Both the position numbers and the translations under genes were made by a program. 64,000 bases of DNA. Source: Pseudomonas sp. TCU-HL1 (GTDB lineage: Bacteria > Pseudomonadota > Gammaproteobacteria > Pseudomonadales > Pseudomonadaceae). Position 1 is the stretch's first letter. Every line of letters starts with the position of its first letter. The notes beneath the pieces are model-generated. The model saw nothing but the letters and a program-made list of their open reading frames with translations. It had not been told where the DNA came from and ran no database searches. The stretch is from contig NZ_CP015992.1 in assembly GCF_001708505.1 (NCBI RefSeq), positions 868,001 to 932,000 on the forward strand, written 5' to 3'. Positions 26,879 through 35,767 of this stretch are shown here, piece by piece.

Positions 26879-28210
26879 TCAGGTCTTGGCGCCGGCCATG
26901 GCCGGTTGGGCGTTGGTCGGGACGCTATCCGGCGCTTTCAGGGTTTGCGGGCGGCTGTTCCAGAAGGGCACCAGCATCAGGCTGGCCAGCAGCGCCGCCG
27001 CGGTGAACACGAGGAACACGGTGGTGGTGTCGAAGTAGCCCGGCAGCAGGCCGCCGAGGATGGCGCCCACCGAGCCGCAGCCGTTGACGAATCCCGCGGC
27101 GGTGCCGGCGGCTTCCTGGGTACCGAAGTCGATGGCGGCGGAGCTGCTGATCATCGAATCCGGTCCGTAGAGGGTCATGCCCATCATGAACAGCAGGCCG
27201 ACCACCAGGTACAGGCTGCCGCTCTGCATGGCCGGGACGAACAGCCCCAGGCAGACGGTGAGGGCGATCAGGCTGAACACACAGGCGGGCATGCGACGGG
27301 AGCCGAACAGCTTGTCCGAGGCAAGGCCGATCAGGATCGGGCCCACCAGGCCAGCCAGTTCGAAGGCGGTGGGGACGATGGCCGACGCCACCTTGCCAAT
27401 GGATGGCATGCGTTCGTAGACGATCACCGGGCCCCACAGCAGGATGGCGTAGCGTGCGGGTTTGAGCAGGAAGTAGGCCAGGCCCAGGACCAGCACGGTG
27501 CGGTTCTTCAGCACCTTGCGCAGGGCCGTCCAGTGGCCGTCGCGCTGGCCGCTGCCACTGTTCGCTTCTGCTTCCACCGGGGGATGGCCGACGTCTTCCG
27601 GTTTGTTGCGTTGCAGGAAGTAGAACAGCACCGCGACCACGGCCACCACCAGGGCACTGGAGATGAACGCCATGCGCCAGTCATGGAACACCTCGTAGGC
27701 CCACCAGCCGGCGAAGGGCGTGGCCACCAGGCCGCCGAAGGCGTAGCAGGTGCTCCAGTAGCCCAGCACCTGGCCACGCTCGCGGGTGGCGAAGAAGCTG
27801 CCGATGTTCTTGCACAGTCCCGACCAGCCGGTGGACTGGGCCAGGCCCTGGACCAACATGCAGGTGACGAAGATCGGCAAGGTGGCGAAGGTGCCCATGG
27901 CGACGGCTGCCAGGGCCGAGACGACCAGGCCGCCGAGCACCACCACGCGCGGGCCGAAGCGGTCGGCGAAGAGGCCCCAGGTGAACTGGCCCACGGCGTA
28001 GGCGGCCAGGTAGAGGGCGTCGAGGTTGGCCATCGCGGCCTTGTCGAGTTCGAAGCTCGGGTCTTCGCCAATGCCAAGCTTGGCGACGGCGAAGGCTTTA
28101 CGGGTGAAGTAGAAGGCGGCGTAAGCCAGCCAGGTGATGAGGAAAATCTGGACGCGCCAGCGCTGGAGGGATTTCCAGCCGCTTTCGAAGGCACCTGCGT
28201 TGTTGTTCAT
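26879..28210 (-). CDS. MFS transporter of the organophosphate:phosphate antiporter (GlpT/UhpT) family
   Basis: 443 aa with 12 hydrophobic segments. The N-terminus WLAYAAFYFTRKAFAVAK is the typical OPA-family start, and QSTGWSGLCKNIGSFF and GYWSTCYAFGG are in the usual places. Its location between phnX and phnW suggests uptake of 2-aminoethylphosphonate or a related phosphonate in exchange for phosphate. That substrate is inferred from context only. Its stop is 39 bp before the phnX start. Confidence 0.85.
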   Translation of the reverse strand: MNNNAGAFESGWKSLQRWRVQIFLITWLAYAAFYFTRKAFAVAKLGIGEDPSFELDKAAMANLDALYLAAYAVGQFTWGLFADRFGPRVVVLGGLVVSALAAVAMGTFATLPIFVTCMLVQGLAQSTGWSGLCKNIGSFFATRERGQVLGYWSTCYAFGGLVATPFAGWWAYEVFHDWRMAFISSALVVAVVAVLFYFLQRNKPEDVGHPPVEAEANSGSGQRDGHWTALRKVLKNRTVLVLGLAYFLLKPARYAILLWGPVIVYERMPSIGKVASAIVPTAFELAGLVGPILIGLASDKLFGSRRMPACVFSLIALTVCLGLFVPAMQSGSLYLVVGLLFMMGMTLYGPDSMISSSAAIDFGTQEAAGTAAGFVNGCGSVGAILGGLLPGYFDTTTVFLVFTAAALLASLMLVPFWNSRPQTLKAPDSVPTNAQPAMAGAKT

Positions 28211-28496
28211 GAATTCTGACCCCGTGTGGGTATGCCGGACAGTGCAACTAGGGAGGTTGTTTTTGTTTTCAGTACTGCTGGGCTGTCTAAACGCACGGCC
28301 TTGGTCAGATGGCAGCGGTCGTGGCGTCAGGCTGATGGATGAGGTTTGGCGCTAGCTTTGGCTCCTGCCCGGCGCGGCCGAGCGGCTGGTTTACTACAGG
28401 GATGTTTCAGAAAAAGGTCACCGCACCACGACCCCGCTACCCGCAGCGGGAACCGTCTCAGGACGGTGGGTGACCCGGAATGGGCTGCCTCTCGAC
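28211..28496. other. 286-bp gap between phnW and the OPA transporter gene
   Basis: No gene seen. It contains small perfect inverted repeats, for example ACCGTCTCAGGACGGT (about 28448-28463) and a CCCGC/GCGGG hairpin just before it. These could be an attenuating or processing structure within the phn transcript. Confidence 0.5.
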
Positions 28497-29666
28497 TCAG
28501 GCAGCCGTTTGCTCGATGTCCACGCCCATCACTTCGAGGGTGTCGGCGATGGCGCGCAGCAGTTGGCGGATGATGTGCTCGTCGATCTGGCCGATGCAGC
28601 CGATGCGGAAGCTTTCGGCCACGGTCAGCTTGCCCGGATAGATGATGAAGCTGCGGGCCTTCAGTTCTTCGTAGAAGCGCTTGAACTCGAAGTTCGGGTG
28701 CTCCGGACTGAAGAAGGTGGTGATGATCGGCGACAGCCACCGGTCTTCCAGCAGGGTCCTGAAGCCCATCTCGCGCATGCCGGCCACCAGCACGTCGCGG
28801 TTGCGGCTGTAGCGCGCCAGGCGACCTGGGACGCCACCTTCGGCAGCGTGTTGCTCCAGTGCTGCACGGAACGCCACCACGCTGTGGGTCGGCGGGGTGA
28901 AGCGCCACTGGCCGGTGCGCTCCATGTAGAGCCACTGCTCAACGATATCCAGCGCCAGGGAGTGGGCGCGGCCCTTGGCGGCTTCCAGCACCGCGCGGCG
29001 GATGATCACGAAGCCGAAGCCGGGGATGCCCTCGATACATTTGTTGGCCGAGGACACCAGCACGTCGAAGGCGACTTCGTTGACGGTCAGCGGCACCGCG
29101 CCGAAGGAACTCATGGCGTCGACGATCAGGCTCTTGCCGTGGGCCTTCACCACGTCGGCGATTTCGCGCAGCGGGTTGAGGATGCCCGAGCTGGTTTCGC
29201 AGTGGACCAGGAAGACGTTGGTGACGTCCGGGTTGGCCTTCAGCAGGGCATCCACTTCGTCCGGTTGCGGCGGCAGGTAGTCGCCCTTGTCCAGGGTGAT
29301 GTAGGCGCGGCCGAGGTAGTCGAGGGTCTTGGCGGCGCGCTGGCCGTAAGCGCCGTTCATCAGGATCAGACACTTGCCGTCGCGGGGGATGGCGGTGGCC
29401 AGGGCAGCCTCCACCGAGAAGCTGCCGCTGCCTTGCAGGGGGACGCAGGCGAAGCTGTCATCCTGCACGCCGGCCATGGATAGCAGCTCCTGGCGGACCT
29501 CGGCGGTGACCAGGTTGAAGGCGCCGTCCCACGAGCCCCAGTCACGCAGCATGGCTTCCTTGGTGGCCTTGGACGTGGTCAGCGGGCCGGGGGTCAGCAG
29601 GTAGGGCTCGCCCAGGACGGGTGTGGCCAGCGGCTGGGTGGAAGTGGGGAATTCGGCTTGGGTCAT
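28497..29666 (-). CDS. phnW: 2-aminoethylphosphonate:pyruvate aminotransferase
   Basis: PLP enzyme converting 2-aminoethylphosphonate plus pyruvate to phosphonoacetaldehyde plus alanine, the step before PhnX. 389 aa. The N-terminus LLTPGPLTTSKATKEAML and GSGSFSVEAAL are typical; the PLP lysine lies in VSSANKCIEGIPGFGF and the cofactor-ring Asp in LIVDAMSSFGA. ATG at 29666 has GGAG at 6-bp spacing. It is divergent from a LysR regulator across an AT-rich promoter region. Confidence 0.97.
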   Translation of the reverse strand: MTQAEFPTSTQPLATPVLGEPYLLTPGPLTTSKATKEAMLRDWGSWDGAFNLVTAEVRQELLSMAGVQDDSFACVPLQGSGSFSVEAALATAIPRDGKCLILMNGAYGQRAAKTLDYLGRAYITLDKGDYLPPQPDEVDALLKANPDVTNVFLVHCETSSGILNPLREIADVVKAHGKSLIVDAMSSFGAVPLTVNEVAFDVLVSSANKCIEGIPGFGFVIIRRAVLEAAKGRAHSLALDIVEQWLYMERTGQWRFTPPTHSVVAFRAALEQHAAEGGVPGRLARYSRNRDVLVAGMREMGFRTLLEDRWLSPIITTFFSPEHPNFEFKRFYEELKARSFIIYPGKLTVAESFRIGCIGQIDEHIIRQLLRAIADTLEVMGVDIEQTAA

Positions 29667-29714
29667 GGTCGTCTCCAGCGGCGTTGTTCTGGTGAGGGCG
29701 CGTTGCGTTGGAGA

Positions 29715-29790
29715 GATAGAACCAATTCCTTAAAAATAAATAAAATCGATTTATAGTATTTCAAATATAAGTTGAGCTTATTTATCAAGG
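29715..29790. promoter_or_regulatory. AT-rich divergent promoter region with LysR-type operators
   Basis: The most AT-rich stretch I noticed in the window. It contains ATAAG-TTGAG-CTTAT (29767-29781), a perfect inverted repeat of the T-N11-A type bound by LysR proteins, and the palindrome AAATCGATTT at about 29746-29755. The phnW and lysR genes diverge from here. Confidence 0.55.
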
Positions 29791-29799
29791 AGCAGGCAG

Positions 29800-30672
29800 A
29801 TGGCGGTTTCCCAGGCACAGCTCAAGGCCTTTCACGCCGTGGCCGTACACGGCAATTTCACCCGCGCGGCCGAGGCGCTGTTCCTCAGCCAGCCGGCGGT
29901 TTCCGACCAGGTGCGCAAGCTGGAGGAACGCTTCGGCATCCTGCTGTTCCACCGCAACAAGCGCTCGGTGCAATTGACCGACCTGGGCGAGCGCTTGCTG
30001 ATGATCACCCAGCGGCTGTTCGCCGCTGAGGCCGAAGCGCAGGAGCTGCTCTCCACCTCGCGAGCGCTCGAGACGGGGAGCCTGACCCTGGCGGTGGATT
30101 CGCCGGTACACCTGCTGGGCCATATCGCACGCTTCTGCGAACGTTATCCGGGCATTCGCGTGAGTCTGGTCACCGGCAACAGCGACGAGTGCCTGCGCAG
30201 GCTGCAGGAGTACAAGGCGGACTTCGCCCTGCTGGGGCGCGTGGTGGAGGACGACAGCCTGATCACCCATGTGCTGAGCAGCGACCCGTTGGTGGCTTTC
30301 GTCGCTCATTCCCACCCCTGGGCGTCGCGTGACTCCATCGTGCTCGCCGACCTGGAGGACATGCCCATGGTGCTGCGTGAGCGGGGCTCCATGACCCGGC
30401 AGATACTTGAGGAAGAGATGCGTCGCGCGGGTATCACTATCCGTCCGGCCATCGAGGTGGAAGGCCGCGAAGCGACCTTCGAGATGGTCGCCGCGGGCCT
30501 CGGCGTCGGTCTGGTTTCGGCGGCGGAAGTGGGGGCCAGCGCCAACGTGCATGTGCTGCCGGTCCGCGATTGCCTGCAGCGCATGACCGAGACGCTGGTG
30601 TGCCTGCGCGAGCAGGGTTCGCGGCGGATCATCGAGACCTTTTTCGAGATGGTGAGGTCGAACGGCGGCTAG
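29800..30672 (+). CDS. LysR-family regulator of the phosphonate module
   Basis: 290 aa. The N-terminal winged helix-turn-helix is VSQAQLKAFHAVAVHGNFTR, then AAEALFLSQPAVSDQVRKLE (residues 3-42); a periplasmic-binding-type effector domain follows from about residue 90 (GSLTLAVDSPVHLLGHIARF). ATG at 29800 is preceded by AAGGAG. Divergence from phnW makes it the likely activator for 2-aminoethylphosphonate use; the effector is unknown. Confidence 0.92.
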   Translation: MAVSQAQLKAFHAVAVHGNFTRAAEALFLSQPAVSDQVRKLEERFGILLFHRNKRSVQLTDLGERLLMITQRLFAAEAEAQELLSTSRALETGSLTLAVDSPVHLLGHIARFCERYPGIRVSLVTGNSDECLRRLQEYKADFALLGRVVEDDSLITHVLSSDPLVAFVAHSHPWASRDSIVLADLEDMPMVLRERGSMTRQILEEEMRRAGITIRPAIEVEGREATFEMVAAGLGVGLVSAAEVGASANVHVLPVRDCLQRMTETLVCLREQGSRRIIETFFEMVRSNGG

Positions 30673-30780
30673 CTGCGGGCTCCCACAGAAGAGTGGAGGC
30701 CCAATAGGGACGGCCTGGCCGCTGTGCTAACCTGCGACAAGTTTTTTTCGGGCCGGGGCGGCCCGTTTCAGAGGTCATCC

Positions 30781-32133
30781 ATGCATATCCATATCCTCGG
30801 CATCTGCGGCACCTTCATGGGTTCGCTGGCGGTGCTGGCCAAGGAACTTGGCCACCGTGTCACCGGCTCCGACGCCAACGTCTACCCGCCCATGAGCACC
30901 CAGCTGGAGGCCCAGGGCATCGAGCTGATGCAGGGGTACGATCCCGCCCATCTGGATCCGGCACCGGATCTGGTGGTGGTCGGCAATGCGCTGTCCCGCG
31001 GCAACCCCGCCGTCGAGCACGTGCTGAACAAGGGCCTGCCCTACGTCTCCGGCCCGCAGTGGCTGGCGGACCATGTACTGCAGGGCCGCTGGGTGCTGGC
31101 CGTGGCCGGCACCCATGGCAAGACCACCACCACCAGCATGCTGGCCTGGGTGCTGGAGCACGCCGGAATGAGCCCGGGCTTCCTGATCGGTGGTGTGCCG
31201 CAGAACTTCGGCGTGTCCGCGCGCCTGGGCGGCACGCCCTTCTTCGTGGTGGAGGCCGACGAGTACGACAGCGCTTTCTTCGACAAGCGCTCCAAGTTCG
31301 TCCACTACCGCCCGCGCACCGCAATCCTCAACAACCTGGAGTTCGACCACGCAGACATCTTCCCCGATCTTGCCGCCATCGAGCGCCAGTTCCATCACCT
31401 GGTGCGGACCATTCCGGGTGAAGGGTTGATCATCCATCCCACTTCTGAAGCCGCGCTCAAGCGCGTGTTGGGCATGGGCTGCTGGTCCCCGGTGCAAACC
31501 ACCGGCGAAGGCGGCCAATGGCAGGCACGCCTGCTAGCCGAGGACGGCTCGCGCTTCGAGGTGCTGTTCGAAGGCCAGGTGGCTGGCATCGTGGATTGGG
31601 AGCTGACCGGCCAGCACAACGTCGCCAATGCCCTGGCCACCCTGGCCGCCGCCCGCCATGTGGGCGTGGTGCCTGAACTGGGTGTTGCGGCGTTGTCCGC
31701 CTTCAAGAGCGTCAAGCGACGCATGGAGAAGGTGGCCGAGGTGAAGGGCGTGACCATCTATGACGATTTCGCGCATCACCCGACGGCGATTGCGACCACC
31801 CTCGATGGCCTGCGCAAGCGCGTGGGCGATGCCCCGGTAGTCGCTGTGATCGAGCCGCGTTCCAACTCCATGAAGCTCGGCGCGCACCGCGACGGCCTGC
31901 CGGAGTCCGTGAAGCTTGCCGATCAGGTGTTCTGGTACGCGCCGCCGAACCTTGGCTGGGACCTGGCTGCCACGGCCATGGCCTGCCCGGTGCCGGCGCA
32001 GGTCTGTAGCACGCTGGAAAGCATCATTGCCGAGGTCAAGGCGCTGGCTCGCCCCGGCACCCAGGTGGTGATCATGAGCAACGGCGGATTCGGCGGCCTG
32101 CATGGCAAGCTGGCCAAGGCCCTGGAAGAGTAA
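30781..32133 (+). CDS. mpl: UDP-N-acetylmuramate:L-Ala-gamma-D-Glu-meso-DAP ligase
   Basis: Peptidoglycan-recycling enzyme joining recycled tripeptide to UDP-MurNAc in the cytosol. 450 aa. MHIHILGICGTFMGSLAVLA at ATG 30781 is the family start; the ATP-binding loop is AGTHGKTTTTSML and the central region VVEADEYDSAFFDKRSKF is typical of Mpl. The C-terminal Mur ligase domain contains YDDFAHHPTAI. The following ubiX gene begins 10 bp after its stop. Confidence 0.97.
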   Translation: MHIHILGICGTFMGSLAVLAKELGHRVTGSDANVYPPMSTQLEAQGIELMQGYDPAHLDPAPDLVVVGNALSRGNPAVEHVLNKGLPYVSGPQWLADHVLQGRWVLAVAGTHGKTTTTSMLAWVLEHAGMSPGFLIGGVPQNFGVSARLGGTPFFVVEADEYDSAFFDKRSKFVHYRPRTAILNNLEFDHADIFPDLAAIERQFHHLVRTIPGEGLIIHPTSEAALKRVLGMGCWSPVQTTGEGGQWQARLLAEDGSRFEVLFEGQVAGIVDWELTGQHNVANALATLAAARHVGVVPELGVAALSAFKSVKRRMEKVAEVKGVTIYDDFAHHPTAIATTLDGLRKRVGDAPVVAVIEPRSNSMKLGAHRDGLPESVKLADQVFWYAPPNLGWDLAATAMACPVPAQVCSTLESIIAEVKALARPGTQVVIMSNGGFGGLHGKLAKALEE

Positions 32134-32143
32134 GGAGCTCGCC

Positions 32144-32773
32144 ATGACCGGACCGTCCCGCATCACCCTGGCCATGACTGGCGCCTCGGGCGCCCAATAC
32201 GGCTTGCGCCTGTTGGACTGCCTGATCCAGGAAGACCGCGAGGTTCACTTCCTGATCTCCAAGGCGGCGCAGCTGGTGATGGCCACCGAAACTGACGTCA
32301 CCCTGCCGGCCAAACCCCAGGCCATGCAGGCGTTCCTCAGCGAATACACCGGCGCCGCGTCGGGGCAGATTCGCTGCTACGGCAAGGAAGACTGGATGTC
32401 CCCGGTGGCTTCCGGCTCCGGTTCGCCAGCGGCCATGGTGGTGGTGCCCTGTTCCACGGGCACGCTCTCGGCCATCGCCACCGGCGCCTGCAACAACCTC
32501 ATCGAGCGTGCCGCCGACGTGACCCTGAAGGAGCGCCGCAAGCTGATCCTGGTGCCGCGCGAGGCGCCGTACTCCAGCATTCACCTGGAGAACATGCTCA
32601 AGCTGTCCAACCTCGGGGCGGTGATCGTGCCGGCTTCGCCGGGCTTCTATCACCAGCCGCAGACCATCGATGACCTGGTGGACTTCGTGGTGGCGCGCAT
32701 CCTCAACCTGCTGGACATCCCGCAGGACATGCTGCCGCGCTGGGGCGAGCACCATCAGGGCGTCGATGATTAA
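32144..32773 (+). CDS. ubiX: Flavin prenyltransferase UbiX
   Basis: Makes the prenylated FMN cofactor for the UbiD decarboxylase of ubiquinone synthesis. 209 aa. Marks are MTGASGAQYGLRLL at the N-terminus, VVVPCSTGTLSAIATG, ERRKLILVPREAPYS and PASPGFYHQPQTIDDLVDFVVAR. ATG at 32144 has AAGGAG at 8-bp spacing. Its stop codon overlaps the next start (ATGATTAA). Confidence 0.97.
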   Translation: MTGPSRITLAMTGASGAQYGLRLLDCLIQEDREVHFLISKAAQLVMATETDVTLPAKPQAMQAFLSEYTGAASGQIRCYGKEDWMSPVASGSGSPAAMVVVPCSTGTLSAIATGACNNLIERAADVTLKERRKLILVPREAPYSSIHLENMLKLSNLGAVIVPASPGFYHQPQTIDDLVDFVVARILNLLDIPQDMLPRWGEHHQGVDD

Positions 32774-33056
32774 GCGCCTGGCCTTGACCCTGCTGGCGTT
32801 CGCCCTGCTGCCAGGGTGCGCCAGCGTCGGCACCCTCAACGCGGCCAAGCCGGGGGCGCCGATCATCTATTCGGGCACCCGCCTGGATTGGTATTCGCTC
32901 AATGGCGGCTGCTGTCCGATGGACCGTTTTGGCGCTGAGGCTCCGGCCTATCCTGCGCTGGACCTGCCCGCCAGCGCCTTGCTGGACACGCTGCTGCTGC
33001 CCTTCGCGGTAGCGGCGGAACTCGGGGTTGGGCTTGGGGTTACTGGCGGGTATTGA
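32766..33056 (+). CDS. YceK/YidQ-like small lipoprotein (DUF1375)
   Basis: 96 aa. Signal peptide with lipobox LLPGC (Cys18), then GTLNAAKPGAPIIYSGTRLDWYSL and a C-terminal hydrophobic stretch PASALLDTLLLPFAVAAEL typical of this small outer-membrane-associated family. The start overlaps the ubiX stop by 8 bp, so it is translationally coupled. Function is unknown. Confidence 0.85.
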   Translation: MIKRLALTLLAFALLPGCASVGTLNAAKPGAPIIYSGTRLDWYSLNGGCCPMDRFGAEAPAYPALDLPASALLDTLLLPFAVAAELGVGLGVTGGY

Positions 33057-33461
33057 GTAGCGGGGCTCAAACCTGTGGGAGCGAATTCATTCGCGAAGCA
33101 GGCTGAATGCCCGCCATCGGCATGGAAGGGGGCAGCTGCGCTCCCCATTCGTGAGTAAACATCCACGTTCGTAGAGCGTGGACTTGTGTTTGCCCCCTAT
33201 CCTCACACGCAGCACTCGGCTGATCTGCGCCACCGTGCCCAGCAGTAGGGTGCGCCATGCGCACCGCGGCGATGGTGGCGACTCCGAGTCTGTCTCCCGG
33301 TGCGCGCGGCGCACCCTACGGGACCAGCAGCATCCTGCTGGTTCGCTGACTCGATTCGTCACAGGCAGAGCCGGTGACTCATGACCACGTCCGCAGGACG
33401 TGGTTTCCCAAGTTCAAATGAATTCGCTCCTACACAGGAAGGTTGTGCTGTCACGAGCCCC
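33057..33461. repeat. 405-bp gene-free region rich in dispersed repeats
   Basis: No gene supported. It contains a GGGAGCGAATTCATTCGCGAA unit (about 33076-33096), a large inverted repeat with arms GTAGGGTGCGCC and GGCGCACCCTAC (33245-33319), and a reverse GAATTCGCTCCTAC unit (about 33420-33433). CCACGTTCGTAGAGCGTGG at 33162-33180 forms another hairpin. Confidence 0.7.
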
Positions 33462-34328
33462 TCAGGCTTTCAGGCCACGAACCTCTGCCAGGCTGTCGGC
33501 CAGGCCGTAGCGGCCCTTGGCGTCGCGCACCACGCGGCCCAAGGCGATGGCCGGGTCGTGGGTGAACACCAGGCGGCCGTTGCGGGCCAGTAGATCGGCC
33601 AGCAGGGCTTCCTTCTCTTCGATCAGGCCTTCAGGGAAGCGGTCGTAGCCCATGGTGATGGGCAGGTGCACCCAGGGAGCGCCAGGGATGAGGTCGCCGC
33701 TGAACAGCACCGGGCCGCCAGGCATGTCCACCTCCGGCAGCAGCTGGCCCGGCGTGTGGCCGTCGCTCCAGTGGAAACGCCAACCGGCGCCGAGGCTTTC
33801 GCTGTCGCCACCGTCCTCCACCAGTTCCAGGCGTCCGCTGGCTTCCAGCAGGTCCAGCAGCTCCGGGATGTAGGAGGCGCGGTCTCGCGGGTGGGGGGTG
33901 CAGGCCCGTTGCCATTGGCGGCGACCGGTGACGAAGCGTGCCTTGGGAAAGAGCAGGCGCGCGGGCTGGTCGGCTTCCCAGGGGGCGAGCAGGCCGCCAG
34001 CGTGATCGAAGTGCAGGTGGGTCAGCAGCACGACGTCGATGTCGGCGTCGGTCAGGCCCGCTTCAGCCAGGCTTTCGAGCAATACGTGGTGCGCTTCCTG
34101 GACGCCGAATCGCTGCTTGAGCTCGGGGGAGAAGAAGGCGCCGATGCCCGTTTCGACCAGGATGTTGCGGTCGCCATCCTGAACCAGCAGCGCGCGGCAG
34201 CCGAGGTCGATGCGGTGCTCGGCATCGGGCGTCATCCAGCGTTCCCAGAGCGCGCGCGGGGCATTGCCGAACATGGCGCCGCCGTCGAGTTTCTGGCTGT
34301 TGCCGATAAGGGTGGTGAGGGTGCGCAT
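33462..34328 (-). CDS. MBL-fold metallo-hydrolase
   Basis: 288 aa. The zinc motif HLHFDHAGG is complete, with later ligands in DGHTPGQ and GDL and a final His in VFTHDPAIA. Similar proteins are annotated as lactonase-like or glyoxalase II-like hydrolases. The size and N-terminus (IDLGCRALLVQDGDRNILVETGIG) resemble cytosolic AHL-lactonase-like enzymes, but the substrate is not assignable. No neighbour explains it. Confidence 0.88.
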   Translation of the reverse strand: MRTLTTLIGNSQKLDGGAMFGNAPRALWERWMTPDAEHRIDLGCRALLVQDGDRNILVETGIGAFFSPELKQRFGVQEAHHVLLESLAEAGLTDADIDVVLLTHLHFDHAGGLLAPWEADQPARLLFPKARFVTGRRQWQRACTPHPRDRASYIPELLDLLEASGRLELVEDGGDSESLGAGWRFHWSDGHTPGQLLPEVDMPGGPVLFSGDLIPGAPWVHLPITMGYDRFPEGLIEEKEALLADLLARNGRLVFTHDPAIALGRVVRDAKGRYGLADSLAEVRGLKA

Positions 34329-34387
34329 GGCAGGAATTCGCAGTCGCTAGCAAGGGGCCAAGGCTAACCCGAACGCGGGGGCGATGG

Positions 34388-34999
34388 TCAATCCGCCCAT
34401 CCGTGATGGACGAAGGTCATTGGTCGCGGGCCGGGCAGGTAGCCGCTGTGCAGTTCGCCGATGTTGAATCCGCCGGCTTCGATCAGGCGTGGGATGTCGC
34501 GGTTGAGGTGACAGCCGCCGGCCAGTGGTTTCCACAGCGGGGTGAGCCGGTGCTGGCAGCGTGCCACGGCGAGGTCCGGCGCCAGGCCATGCTCGGCGAA
34601 GTGCAGGCGTCCGCCGGGCTTGAGCACGCGGCGCATTTCCCGCAGGGCCGCGAGGGCATCTGGAATCGTGCAGAGGGTGAAGGTGCAGACGATGCTGTCG
34701 AAGCTGGCGTCGGCGGCCTGGATCTCGCCGAGCTCCAGGGCGATGGTGTCCACCGGAATGGCGATGGCCTCGGCGCGCTGGCGTGCCAGTACCTGCATTT
34801 GCGCAGCCGGGTCGACGCCGGTTACCCGGCTGACCCGGTCGGGATCGTAGAAGGCGAGGTTCAGGCCCGTGCCGATGCCGATCTCCAGCACCTGGCCTTC
34901 GGCCAGGGGTACAACCAGGGAACGGGTCTTCATCACATGCCCCATGCCGCAGGCGAAGTCGATCAGGCGTGGCAGGACGTAGCGATCGTAGAAGCCCAT
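34388..34999 (-). CDS. Class I SAM-dependent methyltransferase (METTL7/UbiE-like)
   Basis: 203 aa from ATG 34999, where MGFYDRYVLPRLIDFACGMG begins. The SAM motif I is VLEIGIGTGLNLAFYD; motif post I is VTGVDPAAQM, and CTFTLCTIPDALAALREMRR precedes the motif III strand KPGGRLHFAEHG. A substrate cannot be named. It lies 60 bp upstream of the MBL gene on the same strand and could be co-transcribed. Confidence 0.88.
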   Translation of the reverse strand: MGFYDRYVLPRLIDFACGMGHVMKTRSLVVPLAEGQVLEIGIGTGLNLAFYDPDRVSRVTGVDPAAQMQVLARQRAEAIAIPVDTIALELGEIQAADASFDSIVCTFTLCTIPDALAALREMRRVLKPGGRLHFAEHGLAPDLAVARCQHRLTPLWKPLAGGCHLNRDIPRLIEAGGFNIGELHSGYLPGPRPMTFVHHGWAD

Positions 35000-35097
35000 G
35001 CTTGGCTCTCTCCGGCGAGTGATATCGCTCACCTTAGCAGTGGGCATCACTCGGGGCGCGGGGATTTCGGCCAATGGCGGGCGTGCTCACGCCGTCG

Positions 35098-35739
35098 TCA
35101 GCGACCGAGTCGGCGCAGCTCGTTCGACTCGATGATGCGCACGCCGTCCTCTTCCTCCAGCGCCAGGCGCCAGAGGGCGCGAGCCAGGGTGCAGGCGCCG
35201 ATGCCGCGATACTTGCCGGGTAGCCAGCGCATGAACGGCGCGGCCAGGCGTTCGCCGAGGCGGAACTCGCTGCGCGGCCCCATCAGCAGCGAGGGGCGGG
35301 CGATGGTCAGTTGTGGCCAGTCCATGGCTTTCAGGGCCTCTTCCATTTCGCCTTTGACCTTGTTGTAGAAGATCGAGGAGGCGCGGTTGGCACCTAACGC
35401 GCTGATCACGATGAAGTGGCGGGCGCCCATCTCGCGGGCGCGTTGGGCGACCGCCAGCGCCAGGTCGAAATCCACCGCGCGGAACGCTTCCTGGGAGCCG
35501 GCCTGGCGGATGGTGCTGCCCAGGCAGCAGAAGGCGACGTCGACCCGGCCCTGCAGCTGCGGCAGCAGTTCGGCCAGGGGACCAACGGGATTCTGCAGGT
35601 GCGGGTGCTCGGCCAACGGGCGACGGGTAGGGGCCAGGACCCTGGCCACCGTAGGCTCGTTGAGCAGTCGGTCGAGCAAGTGCTCGCCGGTCAATCCAGT
35701 GGCGCCGGCGAGCAAGATGTGCTGGGGCGTCAGATGCAT
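35098..35739 (-). CDS. NAD(P)-binding oxidoreductase, atypical SDR/HTATIP2-like
   Basis: 213 aa. An N-terminal Rossmann motif GATGLTGEHLL (residues 12-22) is followed by FCCLGSTIRQAGSQEAFRAV and FIVISALGANRASSIFYN, the pattern of the TIP30/HIM1-like branch that carries YxxxK-like YNKVKGEMEE. The substrate is unknown. It is flanked by the methyltransferase and the MORN-protease gene on the same strand. Confidence 0.85.
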   Translation of the reverse strand: MHLTPQHILLAGATGLTGEHLLDRLLNEPTVARVLAPTRRPLAEHPHLQNPVGPLAELLPQLQGRVDVAFCCLGSTIRQAGSQEAFRAVDFDLALAVAQRAREMGARHFIVISALGANRASSIFYNKVKGEMEEALKAMDWPQLTIARPSLLMGPRSEFRLGERLAAPFMRWLPGKYRGIGACTLARALWRLALEEEDGVRIIESNELRRLGR

Positions 35740-35767
35740 GTTGTTTCTCCGCTGATACAAGCTGAGC

